This document shows positions 8,554 through 16,406 of a DNA stretch of 64,000 nt, piece after piece. Position numbers and translations under genes: made by a program. Position 1 is the first letter of the stretch. The number at the start of each line of letters is the position of its first letter. This stretch comes from Acidaminobacter sp. (GTDB lineage Bacteria > Bacillota > Clostridia > Peptostreptococcales > Acidaminobacteraceae), in NCBI RefSeq assembly GCF_030247605.1, contig NZ_JAOTSB010000013.1:1-64000 (forward strand), given 5' to 3'. Under the pieces are notes generated by a model. It ran no database searches, was not told the DNA's origin, and was given only the letters and a program-made list of their open reading frames with translations.

Positions 8554-9654
8554 TCAGGTCGTCCACTCGCCGTTGGCAATACCGACCAGATAATAGTCGC
8601 CGGCATAAAACTCGAAGATGAGATAGAGGCTGCGCCAGTCCATGCCACCATAGAGTGGGTTGACACCGTCCAGGTAGAGCTCAACGAAAATGCCGCTGGT
8701 GTAAAAAGTCGGAATGTTGTTGATCAGGTTGCCCCGGGAAACCACAGTATTATAAACGGTTTGATCCGGTGTGGTGAAATCCCGGGCATTGACGTAGCGG
8801 TCAAAATAGTCCTGTGGTGTTTCGTCAATATTAAAGCCGCTGCCGTCCTGAATGCCCCAAAAATAAACCGTATTATCCGTCAAAAGATTTGGAAGCGCCG
8901 CTGCAGAGACGACTTTATGGGTATTATCGATATAGTAATACGGTGAGAATCGTACACCCTGCACAGGGTGAACATGAGTCGCCAGCTGGGTCATATCCTC
9001 GTCCTTCAGCAGCTGCGCAATTGTCAGCGCCTTCGCCTGCAGCATGGTTGGCACAACGAACGGTGGGTGGATTGCCTTCGCCACAAAGACGGAAAACTCA
9101 GCCCGGGTCATGGCAGCGTCAGGCTTGAAGGTCCCATCCGGGTAGCCCTCTGTAATATAATTGTCCACCAGAGCCATAATGGAGCCAAAGGCCCAATGGC
9201 TGGCTGTGACGTCTGAAAACGGCGACGTCGCAGTGCTCTGAGAAAAATTGTACGCAATTGCCAGAACGGACGCAATCTCAGCCCTTGTCATGGCCTGATC
9301 CGGCTTGAACGTCCCGTTTGGATAACCGCTCATGGTGCCGTTGGCGACAACCGCACCAATGGCGCCATTTGCCCAGTGGGTCACCGGCACATCCGGAAAT
9401 GCCGCTGCCTGGGCCGTCAAGCTTAGCTCATTCGCCAGGATCGAAGCTGCCTGAGCCCTGGTAATAGTCTGATTGGGTTTAAATGTGCCATCCGGAAATC
9501 CGCTGATCAGGTTCAGTCCCAGCAGATGCTCAATGTGCGCCTGGGCCCAGTGGCCGCTGATATCTGAAAAAGTTGTGGCGGCATACGCTGGTGAGAAAGC
9601 GAGTGACAGGACCAGCGTCAAAGTCAGTGTTATGGTTAATAGGCTCTTTTTCAT
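8554..9654 (-). CDS. S-layer homology (SLH) domain surface protein
   Basis: A 366-residue exported protein. The signal peptide covers roughly residues 1-25, with an AYA-A cleavage region. Three SLH domains follow at about 28-75, 87-135 and 148-195, each with the FSDISGHWA / FPDGTFKP / TRAQAA pattern. SLH triplets anchor proteins to pyruvylated secondary cell-wall polymer. The roughly 170-residue C-terminal part carries no motif that I recognise. Start at 9654, preceded by GGAGGTG; a longer frame reaching 9699 lacks a better site. It sits alone between two terminator regions. Confidence 0.9.
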   Translation of the reverse strand: MKKSLLTITLTLTLVLSLAFSPAYAATTFSDISGHWAQAHIEHLLGLNLISGFPDGTFKPNQTITRAQAASILANELSLTAQAAAFPDVPVTHWANGAIGAVVANGTMSGYPNGTFKPDQAMTRAEIASVLAIAYNFSQSTATSPFSDVTASHWAFGSIMALVDNYITEGYPDGTFKPDAAMTRAEFSVFVAKAIHPPFVVPTMLQAKALTIAQLLKDEDMTQLATHVHPVQGVRFSPYYYIDNTHKVVSAAALPNLLTDNTVYFWGIQDGSGFNIDETPQDYFDRYVNARDFTTPDQTVYNTVVSRGNLINNIPTFYTSGIFVELYLDGVNPLYGGMDWRSLYLIFEFYAGDYYLVGIANGEWTT

Positions 9655-9808
9655 GAGAGTCACCTCCATTTCACTTATACCTCTTTGATGCCCAGTCAAA
9701 CGCGAACGTTATAACCAAAAATACACACCATATTAATCTCAAATATGGTAGAATGAAAGCCATCTGATGACTTTCCCATCTCTCAGCTTCTGATTTGGAG
9801 TGACCCTT

Positions 9809-11008
9809 ATGCAAGAGTTTCTGATTCATAGATTCGTTAAAAATTATGACAACATAAAGAGTCCCGAGGTAAGACAATCCTATGGCACCATGAGCAGCAT
9901 CATAGGCATTGTGGTCAATTTGCTGTTGTTTACCATAAAATTTGTCGCTGGTACCTTATCCGGAAGCATTGCCATCACCGGTGACGCCGTCAACAATCTG
10001 TCGGATGCCGGGTCCTCGGTGATTTCGCTGATCAGTTTTAAGATTTCCAACAAACCTGCAGATCTTGAGCATCCCTTTGGCCATGCGCGCATAGAGTACA
10101 TAGCGGCATCCACGGTGGCCATCATCATCCTGCTGATTGGTGTGGAGCTGATTCAGTCGTCTATCGGCAAAATCCGTCATCCGTCCCCAGTGGACTTCAC
10201 TTGGCTGACCGCCGGAATTCTGGTCTTCTCCATTGCTGCCAAGCTGTGGCTGACACGGTTCAACTCCAGCCTTGGCAAGCGCATAGGCTCCACGGTCATG
10301 AAAGCCACCGCCGCGGACAGTCTGGCTGACGTCATGGCGACCACAGTGGTTTTGTTCTCTGCAGTCATTAGCCCTTTAATTGGTTTCCAGCTCGACGGCT
10401 ATATGGGCATTGCTGTAGCACTGTTTATAATGAATTCAGGTCTTGGCATTCTGAAGGAAACCCTGGACAGCATCCTGGGTCAGGGCCCAACCGAAGAGCT
10501 CTCGGAACAGATCGAGAATTACATCCACCGCTACCCTGGCATCAGCGGGATCCACGACCTCGTCGCCCATAACTACGGCCCCAACCGCTGGTTCGCGTCC
10601 GTCCACGTGGAAGTGGACGCTGCCGTGGATATCCTTATCAGCCACGACCTCATTGATACCATTGAGCGGGACATCATGTCGGAGCTCAGCATTCACCTGG
10701 TCATTCACATGGACCCCGTGGTCAAGGATGATCCACTTCTGAATGAATTTTGTTCCCTCACTCAGGGTATCGTTTCTGCCGTGGATGACTCCCTGACGCT
10801 GCACGACTTCAGGCTGGTTCGTGGCTCTACCTTCAAGAAGCTGGTTTTCGACGTCAACGTGCCTTATGACTGCAAAAAAGGCGACCAGCAAATTCTGGAT
10901 GAAATTGAATTCGCGTTAAAAAAGCAGCACATCAACGCCGTGATTACCATTGACCGTTCGTATCTGACCTCCAGCAATTACAAAATAAAGAAGAGCAGAA
11001 CGCTGTAA
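9809..11008 (+). CDS. Cation diffusion facilitator (CDF) family transporter
   Basis: A 399-residue divalent-cation/proton antiporter, probably exporting zinc, iron or manganese. The transmembrane domain (about residues 30-215) carries the metal-site motifs DAVNNLSDAGSS (TM2) and DSLADVMAT (TM5), and the HPFGHARIEY segment is typical. The C-terminal cytoplasmic region is long, with a usual CDF dimer domain and an extra segment from about residue 310. ATG 9809 lies 8 bases after GGAG; a GTG at 9800 overlaps that site. A strong terminator follows. Confidence 0.92.
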   Translation: MQEFLIHRFVKNYDNIKSPEVRQSYGTMSSIIGIVVNLLLFTIKFVAGTLSGSIAITGDAVNNLSDAGSSVISLISFKISNKPADLEHPFGHARIEYIAASTVAIIILLIGVELIQSSIGKIRHPSPVDFTWLTAGILVFSIAAKLWLTRFNSSLGKRIGSTVMKATAADSLADVMATTVVLFSAVISPLIGFQLDGYMGIAVALFIMNSGLGILKETLDSILGQGPTEELSEQIENYIHRYPGISGIHDLVAHNYGPNRWFASVHVEVDAAVDILISHDLIDTIERDIMSELSIHLVIHMDPVVKDDPLLNEFCSLTQGIVSAVDDSLTLHDFRLVRGSTFKKLVFDVNVPYDCKKGDQQILDEIEFALKKQHINAVITIDRSYLTSSNYKIKKSRTL

Positions 11009-11035
11009 CCTCTGGAATGAGAGGTGTGAAGAAAT

Positions 11036-11086
11036 ATGACCATCGGCAAAATGTCTTTTTAAGGACGTTTTTATGCCGATGGTCAT
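11036..11086. terminator. Hairpin between convergent genes, built from two inverted copies of the dispersed motif
   Basis: ATGACCATCGGCA (11036-11048) and TGCCGATGGTCAT (11074-11086) form a perfect 13-bp stem extended by AAAA/TTTT pairing. It lies between the CDF gene (+) and the DUF3159 gene (-). Confidence 0.75.
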
Positions 11087-11096
11087 TTAATTTCCA

Positions 11097-11768
11097 TTAA
11101 AAACCCCTTGTTTGCCCTTCCCAAGGCGGCGAAGCACCTTCTGTGAATTCACGAACTCCCGGACCGCCCAATTGATGCAGTCTCTTCTGGCCGTACAAAT
11201 AGCTGACAACCAGCACGCCCAGTGTGACCGGCGTTCCCAGCAGCAGGTTTGCCCAGGCCAGCTGGGCTGCACTGCCTCTCAGGTACAAGAGAACCTGAAT
11301 GGCAAGGCGCATGACAAACAGACCCGTCCAGAGCCAGGTGACCTCCCGGTAGGCCGGGAGAACGTCCCTCCGCCAGTACCAGTCAACTGGCCAGGCCCGG
11401 GATAAATGGCTGGTCCAAGCGGCTAAGGGCTTCCCTGCTATCAGGCTCACAAGGGACAGCACAACCATAAAGGCGCTGCCCAGAATTTTGGGGATAAAAT
11501 AATTCTCCGCTCGTCCGGCAAAGAGCGCAAAAGCAGATGCCAGCGCGACTCCGCCCAAGCCGCCAAGGGCGTACTTCAAAGGCTGCCTTCTCAACAGACG
11601 GATGAGGCTGAGAAGGAGTGCGGTCCCCATGGCCAGTGCAATGGCGGGCCTCAATCCTAGAATACTGTTTGTGACTACAAAAATTAGAGGTGGGATCAAC
11701 GCGTCAAGGGTTTTACCTGAGACGACCGATTTCAACTCTTCAAGAATTTCAGTGCGGCGATTAGTCAC
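11097..11768 (-). CDS. DUF3159 family integral membrane protein
   Basis: A 223-residue protein with about five to six hydrophobic helices. The PPLIFVVTNSILGL opening and the segment REVTWLWTGLFVMRLAIQ match my recollection of the DUF3159 family. Its function is unknown. GTG 11768 is chosen because GAGGTGG lies 6 bases upstream; the ATG at 11789 has no ribosome site. It lies downstream of the ClC and DUF1475 genes in the same orientation with an 84-base gap, so it may be co-transcribed. Confidence 0.75.
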   Translation of the reverse strand: MTNRRTEILEELKSVVSGKTLDALIPPLIFVVTNSILGLRPAIALAMGTALLLSLIRLLRRQPLKYALGGLGGVALASAFALFAGRAENYFIPKILGSAFMVVLSLVSLIAGKPLAAWTSHLSRAWPVDWYWRRDVLPAYREVTWLWTGLFVMRLAIQVLLYLRGSAAQLAWANLLLGTPVTLGVLVVSYLYGQKRLHQLGGPGVREFTEGASPPWEGQTRGF

Positions 11769-11852
11769 GACGGGCCACCTCGCTTTCATGGTAATTGAAA
11801 AGAATTACTGTGAGAAAAGTTGGTGTAATTTGAACTCCTATTAAGGTGTGAG

Positions 11853-12206
11853 TCACTGCTTAGCCTTTTCCACCAGCCTGGCCTTATGAGGTCCGAGATA
11901 AAAATCGAGCCAGCTGCCCTTGCATTTGTATAAGGCCAGTAAAACATAGACGCTCCCGGCAAAGAAACCCAGCACCATCATCAATACAACCCAGACCGCT
12001 GAAGTCAGCTTATTGCTTTCCCTAAAGACAATCCACATGGAGAACAGGATAAATCCAGTGTAGAGATCCACCATAGACACGATCCCCCAAGGATTTGACA
12101 ATAGTAACGATCCATCTTCGAAGAAATTTCCGTTAAAAAAACCATGGTATAAAGCTGCGGTCATGGTTATTACCCCAAGCCATGCAATTATTTTGGCCAG
12201 TCTCAT
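11853..12206 (-). CDS. DUF1475 family membrane protein
   Basis: A 117-residue protein with four predicted membrane helices. The central LSNPWGIVSMVDLYTGF segment and the WIVFRES stretch match the DUF1475 family, which has no known function. GAGGAGG precedes the ATG. It starts 15 bases after the ClC gene, so the two are probably one operon. Confidence 0.8.
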   Translation of the reverse strand: MRLAKIIAWLGVITMTAALYHGFFNGNFFEDGSLLLSNPWGIVSMVDLYTGFILFSMWIVFRESNKLTSAVWVVLMMVLGFFAGSVYVLLALYKCKGSWLDFYLGPHKARLVEKAKQ

Positions 12207-12221
12207 TATAATGCCTCCTCG

Positions 12222-13442
12222 CTAATAATCTATGGTCAAATCTTCATCCAGTAATTTTTCCAGCAAGATCTCATTAAGAGGCCGGTCACCGAATTGTTTC
12301 AACAGACCATTCATTAGTATAGCCAACAATAAAATATAGGGAAGCCAGCCAAAATTTCCTGTTAATTCAACTGCCAGCAGCGCGGCGGTAAAGGGCCGCC
12401 TGAAAATAGCAGTACAAATCAGCGCAATCCCAAGTACTACATAACTGTTGTAGGCCAGAATTGATTCGCTTAAGTATTCCAGGGAATACAGCGCTGTCAC
12501 ACTTCCCAAAATCCCTCCAATAGCCAAAGTCGGCAGAAATACACCTGCTGGAACACCTGAGCTCAAACAAATTATAGAAAACACAAACTTACCTAATAAC
12601 AGTATGACCGCGGTTTCAAACAAAATGGAAGCACTCTGATCTTCCATGAAACTGAATAATTCTATGCCGCCCCCTAAGATTTGAGGCAGCCTTGTGCTGA
12701 AATAGAATGTCAGCACGAAGGGAAGCAGGATCATTGATTTCCAGACAAACAACTTACCCGTCCAAAGCAGCCCGTATTTGAACATAATTCCAATGGTTAA
12801 CGCCATTGCGAATAACAGAACCGTCCCTTGCCAACCTGGATAGCGATCCATTGAAAATTGTAATGTCGGTGAAAATCCAAATAACCAAAACCGGATGCCT
12901 AAAGCCGCTGACATTACAACTGCTAAACTCAAGAGCTGCTCCAGTTTAAGTTTCATTTGATACTCCTCCACAGAAAAAGCAACGGCTGCAAATGGAATAC
13001 CATATAAAACCGCAAAAGATGCCATGGCGCAGTTCAGTAAAAAGTCGTTGTCCTTTCTCCCCTTCAAAATTAGCTGTCCTAAATAGGCACCTATCTGGAC
13101 TGCCGGTCCTGCGCTCCCCACCGACACACCAATGCCATTCATCAGAACCACAGATCCAAATTTCAGAGGCAATTCCGTTTCAGGCCTCATTTCAAGACGA
13201 TTGATCAGTACGCCTTTCAGCTGTGGGCATCCTGAGCCGCGGATCATAGGATAGCGTTGCTTGAAATATTGCATCATGAGGGCAGACAGCACCAACGCTC
13301 CAAAGTATACCAGCGGTTCCCCGGTTGTCAGCCGTTTAAACACGTCCCAATCCAACAACAGCATTTTGAAGAGACTGATGCTCAGGCCAATTAGAATCCC
13401 GGCGATCACCCACTGACGCCAAACTGCAAAGGACACTTTCAT
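12222..13442 (-). CDS. ClC family chloride channel/transporter with Ala at the gating-Glu position
   Basis: A 406-residue ClC membrane protein. The filter segments are recognisable: GSGCPQLKG (for GSGIP), VSVGSAGPAVQIG (for GREGP) and GVPAGVFLPTLAIGG (for GxFxP). The external gating glutamate of ClC exchangers (Glu148 in E. coli ClC-ec1, within GREGP) is Ala here. The FSVEEYQM segment keeps an EE pair where the internal proton glutamate is expected. In ClC-ec1, replacing Glu148 with Ala gives proton-uncoupled chloride flux, so this may be a passive channel. ATG 13442 has GAGGTG 6 bases upstream; a TTG at 13463 overlaps. Confidence 0.88.
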   Translation of the reverse strand: MKVSFAVWRQWVIAGILIGLSISLFKMLLLDWDVFKRLTTGEPLVYFGALVLSALMMQYFKQRYPMIRGSGCPQLKGVLINRLEMRPETELPLKFGSVVLMNGIGVSVGSAGPAVQIGAYLGQLILKGRKDNDFLLNCAMASFAVLYGIPFAAVAFSVEEYQMKLKLEQLLSLAVVMSAALGIRFWLFGFSPTLQFSMDRYPGWQGTVLLFAMALTIGIMFKYGLLWTGKLFVWKSMILLPFVLTFYFSTRLPQILGGGIELFSFMEDQSASILFETAVILLLGKFVFSIICLSSGVPAGVFLPTLAIGGILGSVTALYSLEYLSESILAYNSYVVLGIALICTAIFRRPFTAALLAVELTGNFGWLPYILLLAILMNGLLKQFGDRPLNEILLEKLLDEDLTIDY

Positions 13443-13565
13443 TCTCTTCACCTCAATTGACAAAGCCTATGAGTCTGAACATTTTTATACCCATTTTTTG
13501 CCTCGTACTATCCATTTCAGGTTGCATAACTGAAAATTGTTATCAGCAGCTCTGGCACTAAAATG

Positions 13566-13659
13566 AAACTCGTCCGCGTCACCAAATAAAAACTCGTCCG
13601 CGTCACCAAATAAAAACTCGTCCGCGTCACCAAATTTGAATTGGTGGCGCGGACAAGTT
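13566..13659. repeat. 24-bp tandem repeat (GTCCGCGTCACC family) plus inverted copy
   Basis: Three direct copies of a 24-bp unit containing AACTCGTCCGCGTCACC start at 13566, 13590 and 13614. They are followed by an inverted copy, TTGGTGGCGCGGACAAGTT (about 13640-13659). The third unit and the inverted copy can fold into a hairpin. Nothing else is seen between the ClC start (13442) and the UspA gene (13756) apart from the terminator at 13673. Confidence 0.9.
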
Positions 13660-13672
13660 CACAAATTAAAAA

Positions 13673-13709
13673 AATCCACTGATAGCCGTGCGAGGCCATC
13701 AGTGGATTG
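13673..13709 (-). terminator. Intrinsic terminator of the UspA gene
   Basis: AATCCACTGAT and ATCAGTGGATT arms with an A-run on the plus-strand left side, which is a U-run in the minus transcript. Confidence 0.75.
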
Positions 13710-13755
13710 GGATCCATCTAATTATTCTTTTGAACTGTAAAAATGAAAGACGCAC

Positions 13756-14187
13756 TTACTCTCTAATGACCAGTACCGGCATGCTGGCATGATGGACAAC
13801 TTTATTGGTCACCGATCCAATTAAAAGCCGCTTAGCTGCACCCATTCCATGCGTACACATCATGATCAGGTGGAAGTCTCCTGATTCAGCAAATTCTACA
13901 ATGACTTCTGAAGGCTCCCCGGTTAATGTCAGAGTGACGACTGCGTTGATCCCCTCTGATCTCAATTTCTCTTCAAAGTGAGCCAACAATTCTTTTGACG
14001 GCGCTTCCAGATCAAGAGGCGCAACATCATAGACACCGCCCGCTTCTTTATTCATCCTTACGCGATCCGAAGAAATGACATTGAGTAAGGTAACTTCATA
14101 ATCCATGCAAGGCACAAAATCTTTCAAATACGTCAAAACCTTTTCAGGCACGTTCTCTGAATCTATAGGAAGAAGCATTTTCCTCAT
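13756..14187 (-). CDS. Universal stress protein (UspA family)
   Basis: A 143-residue single-domain Usp. It begins MRKMLLPIDSE, which is the first beta strand and nucleotide-site Asp. It ends with the ATP-loop pattern THGMGAAKRLLIGSVTNKV (G-2x-G-9x-GS) and VLVIRE, so it is of the ATP-binding type. The start at 14187 follows AGGA by about 8 bases; an ORF extension to 14232 has no ribosome site. The 274 bases to the divergent thioredoxin gene hold the regulatory region described at 14328. Confidence 0.9.
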   Translation of the reverse strand: MRKMLLPIDSENVPEKVLTYLKDFVPCMDYEVTLLNVISSDRVRMNKEAGGVYDVAPLDLEAPSKELLAHFEEKLRSEGINAVVTLTLTGEPSEVIVEFAESGDFHLIMMCTHGMGAAKRLLIGSVTNKVVHHASMPVLVIRE

Positions 14188-14327
14188 GGCGATTCGTCCT
14201 TTCTTAACAGATGGACCCATCCAATAGACCATTTAGATTTAAAGTATGTTGATGCGCCATTGTATTTTTACCCATTTTCCCCAAAAAAATAGTACGTAGG
14301 ATTGAAATATCCGCATTTTCTAAGATT

Positions 14328-14346
14328 ACCCCCTAGTATAGGGGGT
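14328..14346. promoter_or_regulatory. Putative CsoR/CstR-family operator
   Basis: ACCCCC (14328-14333), seven bases TAGTATA, then GGGGGT (14341-14346). This C-run/G-run palindrome resembles operators of the CsoR/RcnR/CstR repressor family, which senses copper, nickel or persulfide. It lies about 115 bases upstream of the thioredoxin-like gene. No CsoR-type gene is present in the window. Confidence 0.5.
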
Positions 14347-14461
14347 GGACATTCCCGCCTGTGACATGATATGATGTCGATGATTAGGCGATATTAATTA
14401 ATTAATTGACTCAAACTTTCAGGCTGATCCAATCGGCCTCAAACTTAAAGGAGAAAACTTC

Positions 14462-14785
14462 ATGCCAAATACCATGATCCCCATTGAATCCAAAGATCAA
14501 CTCATACAGATTATGGACGCCGAAGAGGTGCTCGTCGTTTACTTCAGCTCAGCGGACTGTAGTGTCTGCCATTCCGTCTCACCCAAGATCGAAGCGCTTC
14601 TTGAGGAAGTTCCGGTCAAAATCGTAAAAGTTGAAGCGAGTAAATTTGTCGATATTGCAGGCCAGCACCTGGTGTTCGCCATGCCGACTGTGCTTGTCTT
14701 CCAAAACGGCAAGGAAATCTTGAGAGAAAGCCGGTTTATCGATTTCCAGAAGATCGAGCGACTGATGAGCCTTTTGTTTGAGTAG
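14462..14785 (+). CDS. Thioredoxin-like protein
   Basis: A 107-residue thioredoxin fold protein without a signal peptide. The active-site motif is CSVC (about residues 31-34) in place of the usual CGPC, and the cis-Pro segment is AMPTVLVFQNG, so it is redox-competent but atypical. Its AAAGGAG site is 7 bases before the ATG. A CsoR/CstR-like palindrome upstream suggests control by metal or sulfur stress, so it might act in persulfide or copper-thiol chemistry. That is inference. A terminator follows. Confidence 0.85.
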   Translation: MPNTMIPIESKDQLIQIMDAEEVLVVYFSSADCSVCHSVSPKIEALLEEVPVKIVKVEASKFVDIAGQHLVFAMPTVLVFQNGKEILRESRFIDFQKIERLMSLLFE

Positions 14786-14853
14786 CCCTTGAAAATTGAA
14801 CCTCAAAAATTGACTCGACAGGCAACAAAAGATTTTCACAAAGCTGTTCATAG

Positions 14854-14893
14854 AAACGACCATCGGAAAAAAATAAGCCAATGGTCGTTTTTT
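14854..14893 (+). terminator. Intrinsic terminator after the thioredoxin-like gene
   Basis: AAACGACCATCGG and CCAATGGTCGTTT pair with one G-T wobble and are followed by a T-run. The left arm is a variant of the GACCATCGG dispersed motif. Confidence 0.8.
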
Positions 14894-14948
14894 CATACAC
14901 AAATTCACTTCACCTTTGCATGGAAGCAGGCGTCGATAGGCATTAGTC

Positions 14949-15185
14949 TCAGACACCGCTTTCCGCCCTATTTTTTACATAATCATCAAAGTTTTTGCGC
15001 AGGACCTCCGCCGCGTCTCTGAATTCTTCCGGCACCTCGACGTGGCCCCAGCCCATGGTCATCTGGAACAAGCCGTCGAAAACCAGGCTGCTGTGATCGA
15101 CAACGGTATAGGGAATGCCCTCCGCTTCCAGCATTGAGGCGAAGAGATCCGCTTCGAAAGGATTGTTCATGGGGATTTTGTACAT
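14949..15185 (-). CDS. DUF2007-like small protein
   Basis: A 78-residue soluble protein. The layout (YKIPMNNPFEADLFASMLEA, then EGIPYTVVD, then HVEVPEEFRDAAEVLRKNF) fits the DUF2007 'putative prokaryotic signal transducing protein' family. No function is established. An AAAGGAGG site precedes the ATG. It begins 20 bases after the XdhC-like gene and is likely co-transcribed with it. Confidence 0.7.
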   Translation of the reverse strand: MYKIPMNNPFEADLFASMLEAEGIPYTVVDHSSLVFDGLFQMTMGWGHVEVPEEFRDAAEVLRKNFDDYVKNRAESGV

Positions 15186-15205
15186 TGCAGGTTCCTCCTT
15201 TGGGG

Positions 15206-16267
15206 CTATGTCCTTGCCACCAGCACCTTCATAACGCCGCCGCAGACCATACCTTCGTCCTCAGCCACCTGGCCGGTCATGTCAATGTCCAGATACCTGA
15301 AGCGTCCGTCGCGGATTACGTCATAGGCCACCCTAATAGCTTCCCCTTCGCTGCAGCCACCACCTATGCTGCCCAAAGTCCTGCCATCCGACCATACGAC
15401 CATTTTGGCACCCTCTCTTCGAGGAACCGAACCTTTAGTCGCCACCACGGTCACCAGCGCCCGAGGCCCCTGATCTGCCTTCGCCAATTCACTTAATACC
15501 GCGAGATCCAGCTCCGGCCAATTATTGGATTTCCTCGTGGCTTTGTCACCTTTTCGTTTATATTGAATAACCTGCGCCAGAATTGAGATCGCGATTTCCT
15601 CTGGCGTCACCGCCCCAATCTCTAGTCCGATTGGTGTGCACACCTGCTCAAGCAGCAACGGATCCTGGCCTTCCGAAATCAGAAGCTCCTTGAGGCCAGC
15701 CACTCTCCGCCTGGAGCCAATCATGCCCACGTAGGCGGTTTCATACTTCAGCACGTTTTCCAAGCACACCTTGTCATAACGGTGCCCGCGGGTCACAATG
15801 ACCACGAAGGCCGCTTTATTGAGATTCAGCGATTCAAAGCTCTTGGCAAAGCTTTCGCAGATCACCTGGTGCGCCGCTGGAAATCTGAAATTATTCGCGA
15901 ATAACGGACGGTCATCCACTACTGTGACTTTAAATCCTGCCTTCGCGCCAAATTCCACCAGGGGTACGGCAATATGCCCACCGCCCAGAACGATCAGCTG
16001 GGCCTCCGGGAAAAAAGGCTCCAGGAGAATCCCTGCTTCATTAGGTCCATTGCCTTGTTCAAAGAAGAACTCCCCACGCACCAGTCCACCTTCTAGTGCT
16101 GCGCGCAGTGCTTGATCCTGATCTTCCCAAATCAAATCACGACTGGAGATCACTTTTTTAACTATTGTACCTTGGCCTTCGGATTCAGCCAGTGTCGTTA
16201 TAAGCGCTGCTCTATGGCCTGATTCGAGTTCCTCCAGTAGTTTTTGATATATCAAAGCGCTATCCAT
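15206..16267 (-). CDS. XdhC/CoxI-family molybdenum hydroxylase maturation protein
   Basis: A 353-residue protein of the XdhC family, which inserts or sulfurates molybdenum cofactor in xanthine dehydrogenase-type enzymes. A Rossmann-like XdhC C-domain (AQLIVLGGGHIAVPLVEF, VVDDRP, VGMIGSRRR) sits at about residues 100-245. A clear XdhC_CoxI domain (ATKGSVPRREGAKM, GSIGGGCSEGEA, EGMVCGG) is at the C-terminus, about 255-353. Many relatives have CoxI first, so the order looks swapped, with only a degenerate copy at the N-terminus. Start 16267 follows GGAGGC. No molybdenum hydroxylase is encoded nearby. Confidence 0.85.
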   Translation of the reverse strand: MDSALIYQKLLEELESGHRAALITTLAESEGQGTIVKKVISSRDLIWEDQDQALRAALEGGLVRGEFFFEQGNGPNEAGILLEPFFPEAQLIVLGGGHIAVPLVEFGAKAGFKVTVVDDRPLFANNFRFPAAHQVICESFAKSFESLNLNKAAFVVIVTRGHRYDKVCLENVLKYETAYVGMIGSRRRVAGLKELLISEGQDPLLLEQVCTPIGLEIGAVTPEEIAISILAQVIQYKRKGDKATRKSNNWPELDLAVLSELAKADQGPRALVTVVATKGSVPRREGAKMVVWSDGRTLGSIGGGCSEGEAIRVAYDVIRDGRFRYLDIDMTGQVAEDEGMVCGGVMKVLVART

Positions 16268-16302
16268 AAAAAGCCTCCATTCTATTTTGGACGGGAACAA
16301 TC

Positions 16303-16395
16303 GAAACTGGGTGTCTGACACCGAGTTTCATTTGAAACCGGGTGTCAGACACCCAGTTTCTTCCCCAGTTTCTTCCGATGTTGGTGTCAGACACC
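16303..16395. repeat. Cluster of three GTGTC(A/T)GACACC palindromic repeats
   Basis: Two 27-bp units with GAAAC...GTTTC ends (16303-16329 and 16334-16360) and a shorter GGTGTCAGACACC (16383-16395). They fill the gap between the XdhC-like and aldehyde dehydrogenase genes. Confidence 0.9.
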
Positions 16396-16406
16396 TTCTT
16401 CCACCT

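Noticed and set aside
13517..13717. An open frame with SFYLVTRT repeats
   Set aside because: It is only a translation of the 24-bp DNA repeat and the UspA terminator; it has no ribosome site.
16268..16321. N-terminal extension of the XdhC-like protein beginning MSDTQF
   Set aside because: It is encoded by the GTGTCTGACACC repeat. The true start at 16267 has a GGAGG site. Similar MSDTxF starts elsewhere (33964, 38745) are also repeat artefacts.
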